Assembly: GCA_024233135.1 (NCBI GenBank)
Contig: JACKPZ010000001.1
Span: 62,001-126,000, forward strand
Direction: 5' to 3'
Source of the DNA: Akkermansiaceae bacterium
GTDB taxonomy: Bacteria > Verrucomicrobiota > Verrucomicrobiia > Verrucomicrobiales > Akkermansiaceae
DNA: 64,000 nt
Shown: in pieces, positions 60,506-64,000 of the stretch
How the letters are laid out: the number at the start of each line of letters is the position of its first letter
Numbering within the stretch: position 1 is the stretch's first letter
The notes under the pieces: generated by a model
The model's input: only the letters and a program-made list of their open reading frames with translations
What the model was told of the DNA's origin: nothing
The model's database searches: none
Program-made: the position numbers and the translations under genes

Positions 60506-61075
60506 TCAGCGGCCGAACACGCGATTCAGGTCCCCGCGGTTCAGCTCGACCCAGGCACCCGGCGCGAGCGTGCCGAGCGGATAGGTTCCGATGGCGGTGC
60601 GGATGAGCCGCAGCGTCGGATACCCCACGGCGGCGGTCATCCGGCGGACCTGGCGGTTTTTCCCCTCGCGGAGACGCAACTCGATCCATGTGGTCGGGAT
60701 TTCGCGGCGAAAGCGGACCGGTGGATCGCGCGGAGGCCAATCCGGCGCGGGATCGGGCAAACGCGCCTCGCACGGAAGAGTCCGGTGGCCGCGGATCGAC
60801 AAGCCGCCGCGGGCCAGCCGACCGAGCGCGGCGGCGTCCGGCAGCCCCTCGACCTGCGCCTGATAGGTGCGCCGGTGGCCGGCCGAGGGATCGAGCAGGC
60901 GGTGGTTGAAGCCCGGCTCGTCGCTCAGCAGCAGCAAGCCTTCCGAGTCCATGTCTAGCCGGCCGACCGGATAGACGCCGGCGGGAAACCCGAAGTCGGC
61001 GAGGGTGCGTTGCCCCGGCTGGTCCGGCGTGAACTGGCAGAGCACGCCGTAGGGTTTGTGATAGGCGAGGACCAT
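60506..61075 (-). CDS. rluE: rRNA large-subunit pseudouridine synthase E-like
   Basis: A 189-residue RsuA/RluE-type enzyme without an S4 domain. Catalytic Asp is in VYPVGRLDMDSEGLLLLSDE; other motifs are YHKPYGVLCQFTPD, RTYQAQVEGLP and REGKNRQVRRMTAAVGYPTL with LIRTAIGTYPLGTLAPGAW. It fits RluE (Psi2457 of 23S rRNA). The start is the ATG at 61075. It follows the acidic 394-residue protein gene on the same strand, 13 bases after its stop. Confidence 0.9.
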   Translation of the reverse strand: MVLAYHKPYGVLCQFTPDQPGQRTLADFGFPAGVYPVGRLDMDSEGLLLLSDEPGFNHRLLDPSAGHRRTYQAQVEGLPDAAALGRLARGGLSIRGHRTLPCEARLPDPAPDWPPRDPPVRFRREIPTTWIELRLREGKNRQVRRMTAAVGYPTLRLIRTAIGTYPLGTLAPGAWVELNRGDLNRVFGR

Positions 61076-61088
61076 CGGGCGGCGCGCC

Positions 61089-62273
61089 TCATTTCAACTC
61101 GCGCCGCAGCTCGGTGATCGCGTCCCGGATCTCGAATGCCGATGTCCGGATGTGGGAGAGCGCGGCGAGTTGGTCGGGATCCTCCTCGGCGGCCATCAGT
61201 TCCTGACAGGCGCCGACGGCTTCGTTGAGCCAGTTGAGACAACGCTTGAGCAAGGCGAGCACGTAGCCGGTCTCCGGTTCGTAGCCGCTGCCGCGGCCGT
61301 TGAGAGCGGCCGCCATCTTGCCGCTCACCTGAAGCAGAAGCGAGACCACCCGGTAGGCGGGCGTGCCGGGCGCGGCGTCCCGCTGCACCACATCCATCGC
61401 CCGCAGGGCCAGCTCGCGCGCCTTCACCTGGAGCGGATGGTCGTCCTCGTCATCGTCGCCAAGAGGATCATCATCCGCCTCGAAAAACCCGTCCTCGGAA
61501 TCCTCCTCGTCGAACAACGACGTATCGGAAAACGGCTCGTCCTCCTCGTCGTCGCCGCCTTCCTCCTCACGCTCGGCGAGGGCGTCGAGCAGACCGTCCC
61601 AGCCCATCACGAAGGCCTCCTTCCGCTCGCTGTCGGAATCATCCATGTATTTCTCCAGCACCTCCTGATAGGCATCGGTGAGGCGGTCGGATTCCTTGAG
61701 GCGCTCCTCCCATGCGAACTCGTCGAGCTCGACCTCGGTCTCGAACTCGCCGTCCGGCGTTTCGCGGCGGCGGATCACCTGGGCCATGAAGTCGCGCATG
61801 GCGTGGAGGTTCGCGAGTTTCTGCGCCTCCTCCTCGTCCTCGTCCATGCTCCACTCGTGCGGCGAGACGCGCAGGCGGTAGCGATGGGACTCGATGACCA
61901 CCCGCCCGTTGACCTCGCTGAACCATTCGAGCGAAAGGACGTTGCGCCACTCGCAGGGGATCTCCTGCTGGTTCTGATAGAGCCGCTGGATCTCCTCCTC
62001 GGAAACCGCCGGCACCCGGCATTTCCTCGATGCGGTCATGTCGCCGACGATGCCGGACTGATCCGACGAGAGCCCGATGGCCTCGGGATCCTCGCGCGGC
62101 GAGGCGTTTTCGAACGTGAGGAGCGAGCCGGCGAGATCTCGCCAGCAATCGCCGTCCAAGCGCAGTTGGAGCGGCTCGTCGCGACCCGCGAGCCAGATGC
62201 GGCCGATGGTGCGTCCTTCGGTCCGGTTGTCGATTTCGCCGCGGGTGACCGCTTCATCGATCCGCCATGCCAT
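61089..62273 (-). CDS. Conserved hypothetical acidic protein
   Basis: A 394-residue cytoplasmic protein. An N-terminal part (MAWRIDEAVTRGEIDNRTEG, GRIWLAGRDEPLQLRLDGDC) probably forms a beta domain. The middle has EESFVMGWDGLLDALAEREE-like AFVMGWDGLLDALAERE and a very acidic stretch (EDEPFSDTSLFDEEDSEDGF, EADDDPLGDDDEDDHPL). The C-terminus is helical (ARELALRAMDVVQRDAAPGT, LLKRCLNWLNEAVGACQELM). I recall this layout in Verrucomicrobia; no function is known. The start is ATG 62273. Confidence 0.75.
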   Translation of the reverse strand: MAWRIDEAVTRGEIDNRTEGRTIGRIWLAGRDEPLQLRLDGDCWRDLAGSLLTFENASPREDPEAIGLSSDQSGIVGDMTASRKCRVPAVSEEEIQRLYQNQQEIPCEWRNVLSLEWFSEVNGRVVIESHRYRLRVSPHEWSMDEDEEEAQKLANLHAMRDFMAQVIRRRETPDGEFETEVELDEFAWEERLKESDRLTDAYQEVLEKYMDDSDSERKEAFVMGWDGLLDALAEREEEGGDDEEDEPFSDTSLFDEEDSEDGFFEADDDPLGDDDEDDHPLQVKARELALRAMDVVQRDAAPGTPAYRVVSLLLQVSGKMAAALNGRGSGYEPETGYVLALLKRCLNWLNEAVGACQELMAAEEDPDQLAALSHIRTSAFEIRDAITELRRELK

Positions 62274-62330
62274 GGCCGGGATACTCGGACGCCCCCGGCG
62301 CCGGCGTCAAGCAAGTGTCCGCCAAGTCAT

Positions 62331-62804
62331 CTAATAGTGCGTGCGGCCCTCCAATTCTCCATATTCCCTGGCGAGTTCGAGCGCCTGTTCATGACACAGC
62401 GGTCGCGCGGGAACGGCTCGGGACTCCACAGGCAGCGCGATCTGCCGGAAAAACTCGCTGTCGTCGAAGCCGATCGCCGCGGCATCCTCGATACGAAATC
62501 CATAGTAGATCGACCGGATGCGGGCCCAGTAGATCGCCCCGAGGCACATCGGGCACGGCTGGCCGGTGGTGTAGATGTCGCAACCGTCGAGCGAGAACGA
62601 TGCGATCCGCCGGCAGGCGTCGCGGATGGCGGTGATCTCGCCGTGGGCGGTGGGATCCTTGGAAGCCACCACCTGGTTCCAGCCCTCGCCGATGATCGAG
62701 CCGTCGCGGACGATCACCGCGCCGAAGGGCCCGCCGTGGCCGCGGCGCATTCCGTCGCGGGCGAGTTCGATGGCCCGCCCCATGAACGATTCCGGAGTTT
62801 CCAT
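62331..62804 (-). CDS. guaD: Nucleoside/guanine deaminase-like protein
   Basis: A 157-residue cytidine-deaminase-fold enzyme. The zinc site is complete: TAHGEITAIRDACRR (His-x-Glu) and TTGQPCPMCLGAIYWARIRS (two Cys), the latter with the guanine-deaminase-like YWARIRSIYYGF. The C-terminal ARPLCHEQALELAREY is typical of GuaD-type enzymes (guanine to xanthine). The ATG at 62804 begins METPESFMGRAIELARDG. It is 57 bases upstream of the acidic hypothetical gene. Confidence 0.83.
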   Translation of the reverse strand: METPESFMGRAIELARDGMRRGHGGPFGAVIVRDGSIIGEGWNQVVASKDPTAHGEITAIRDACRRIASFSLDGCDIYTTGQPCPMCLGAIYWARIRSIYYGFRIEDAAAIGFDDSEFFRQIALPVESRAVPARPLCHEQALELAREYGELEGRTHY

Positions 62805-62924
62805 GGGCCGCACACTGACAGCCGGGGTGTTCAAATACGAACCAAAATCCGGCCCGGAGGGGTGAAGAATGCCGAAAAGGTCAATTGCGCGAAATCCGCC
62901 GAGCTGGCTATACTCGGGATCGAA

Positions 62925-63293
62925 ATGTTCACCCCATCCATGGAACAAGAGGATGCCGACCCGCGCACGCGGCGTCAGGCGGCGGATGAGATCAACCATG
63001 TGATGACCCGTTTCCCGATGATTCTGGAGATCCTAGGGGAACTGCGGACGGCGAAGGTTCCGCTGCCGGGCGACAGCGACATGCTGCACGGCTGCGAACG
63101 CGCGCTGACCTCGATGCTCGGGGCGCTCACCCGGATCGAGCCGGCCCACGGCGGCCGCAGGTCGAAGAGCGAGGAGACCGCCCTCAACTGGCTTTCCGCG
63201 AAGGAAGCTCCGGCGCTTCTCGATGCCGACCAACTCCAGCGCCTCCACCAGATCATCGAGTCGATCCTCGGGGTCGACTCCGGGCACAACTGA
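62925..63293 (+). CDS. Hypothetical protein
   Basis: A 122-residue soluble, mostly helical protein: DEINHVMTRFPMILEILGEL, ERALTSMLGALTRIEPAHGG, NWLSAKEAPALLDADQLQRL and IIESILGVDSGHN. An ATG 15 bases later (62940, MEQEDADP) could also start it. No family recognised. It is divergent from the guanine-deaminase-like gene by 120 bases. Confidence 0.65.
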   Translation: MFTPSMEQEDADPRTRRQAADEINHVMTRFPMILEILGELRTAKVPLPGDSDMLHGCERALTSMLGALTRIEPAHGGRRSKSEETALNWLSAKEAPALLDADQLQRLHQIIESILGVDSGHN

Positions 63294-63413
63294 TTTCCTG
63301 ATTTCGCGCCCGGGAGCCTCCGAATGCGGCCACTCATGACACCGCAGCCGTTGAAGGAAGCTCCCGGGCCGGCAATTTTCCGGCAGAAACGCGGGCGCGG
63401 GCCGTGGCCCGCT

Positions 63414-64000
63414 TCACCCCTCGAACGAATCGGCGGGAAAACCGCGGGCGTCGAGACCGCGGATGACAAACAGGCGGCCGGCGTGGGTTTCCTTGGCGGT
63501 CTTGTGAACGCCGGTGGTGACGAACAAATCGGCGAGGCCCGGTCCCCCGAAGGCGCAGGAGGTGGTTTCCAAACACGGCACCGGCACGCGGTGGAGTTCG
63601 TCGCCGGAAACGGGGTCGAAACACGAGACGCAGCCGCCGTGGCAGAACGCGATCCACAGGCGGCCGCCGGCGTCGATGGTCATGCCGTCCGGCGAGGCGT
63701 CGATGTGGGCGGTGGAAAACGCGCTGCGCAGGTTGCGGAGATGGCCGTCCTCGTAGTCGAAGGCGAGGACCTCGCGCCGCGGGGTGTCGATGTAGAACAA
63801 GGTGCGGCCGTCGGCGGACCAGGCGAGGCCGTTGGAATTCGTCACCGGGCCGAAGGCTTCGTGAAGCGAGAGATCCGGATCGAGCCGGTAGAGGCAGGCG
63901 TCGCCGGTGCGTTTGGCGAGGCTGATGGTGCCGGCGAAGATCCGGCCGTCGGGCGCGGCCTTGCCGTCGTTGAAGCGGTTGTCCGTTTTCCCGGGCTCGG
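63414..64000 (-). CDS. SMP-30/gluconolactonase-like protein (partial, runs off right edge)
   Basis: The C-terminal 195 codons of an SMP-30/LRE-type six-bladed propeller enzyme, of the group that opens sugar lactones. Typical pieces in order: FNDGKAAPDGRIFAGTISL, VTNSNGLAWSADGRTLFYID and DASPDGMTIDAGGRLWIAFC, with the Asn and Asp residues that bind the metal (NDGK, NGLAWS, DGMTID). The start lies beyond position 64000. The substrate could be gluconolactone or another sugar lactone. Confidence 0.85.
   Translation of the reverse strand, partial: EPGKTDNRFNDGKAAPDGRIFAGTISLAKRTGDACLYRLDPDLSLHEAFGPVTNSNGLAWSADGRTLFYIDTPRREVLAFDYEDGHLRNLRSAFSTAHIDASPDGMTIDAGGRLWIAFCHGGCVSCFDPVSGDELHRVPVPCLETTSCAFGGPGLADLFVTTGVHKTAKETHAGRLFVIRGLDARGFPADSFEG

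Noticed and set aside
63309..63368. CCCGGGAGC/GCTCCCGGG inverted pair between two genes
   Set aside because: Nine-base arms but a loop of 42 bases and no T-run; not convincing as a terminator.
1..64000. tRNA, rRNA, CRISPR array, prophage
   Set aside because: Intergenic gaps were read for cloverleaf, CCA-end and regularly spaced repeat patterns; the only tandem array (7447-7675) has two-and-a-half units made of palindromes without spacers.
1..64000. Apparent preference of rare Leu codons TTA/CTA for GTTAG/CTAAC contexts (e.g. 1722, 6839, 32943, 38292, 56077)
   Set aside because: A rough count (about 17) is lower than base composition alone would give, and CTA also occurs elsewhere (e.g. 19796, 22232, 41430), so no special signal is supported.

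Overview
The window looks like chromosome of a high-G+C Verrucomicrobiota bacterium, probably in or near Verrucomicrobiaceae (Luteolibacter/Haloferula type). This rests on gene content and not on a marker phylogeny: a Minf_1886-family protein known from Planctomycetes and Verrucomicrobia, a DUF1080 protein, several long 'conserved in Verrucomicrobia' hypotheticals, many GTG starts, and dispersed palindromic repeats. Gram-negative envelope genes (PqiA/PqiB, LptF/G, a heptosyltransferase-like GT9, UppP, DsbD) fit. No tRNA, rRNA, CRISPR array or prophage was seen.

Layout. 1-3.1 kb: a minus-strand operon (FAH-fold hydrolase, two half-size PqiA proteins, PqiB) in which every junction is a 4-base overlap. 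3.1-7.4 kb: a palindromic repeat pair, a glycine-zipper lipoprotein with a terminator, then DsbD, an S4-domain RNA-binding protein and a DUF5685 protein with a very cysteine-rich tail. 7.4-11.9 kb: tandem palindromic repeats, a 907-residue lipoprotein and conserved small proteins. 12-12.6 kb: a PIN toxin-antitoxin pair beside a duplicated penicillin-binding-protein gene fragment. 12.7-19.1 kb: two divergent pairs, an intact class A PBP with a second PBP whose transpeptidase site has decayed, and an intact trypsin-like PDZ protease with a protease homologue that has lost its catalytic residues. 19.2-24.2 kb: PutA, a TerB-like protein and an ABC-2-like permease.

24.2-31.5 kb is the accessory stretch: a DUF1566 gene with several frameshifts, an AT-rich small membrane gene cut by an ISL3-family remnant, a type III polyketide synthase with a frameshift, a CBS-containing family II pyrophosphatase and two VapBC-type modules (one toxin frameshifted). 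31.5-47 kb is housekeeping: argS, EIIA-Ntr, grpE-dnaJ-rsmE, holA, tadA, rpe, LptF/G, GT9 and lepA, with a DUF1080 protein and a frameshifted exported protein. 47-64 kb holds a GH20 hexosaminidase, a YecH-like protein, maf, a ParE-type toxin-antitoxin pair, a cluster of small exported proteins that includes a duplicated upstream-plus-signal-peptide cassette, uppP, a DUF2062 membrane protein, a pseudopilin, an RluE-type pseudouridine synthase, a guanine-deaminase-like enzyme and a partial SMP-30 protein.

The most interesting material is the pairing of enzyme with pseudoenzyme in the envelope block at 12.7-19.1 kb. Several otherwise conserved genes carry a single frameshift, so either sequence errors at short homopolymers or recent decay must be considered for those.
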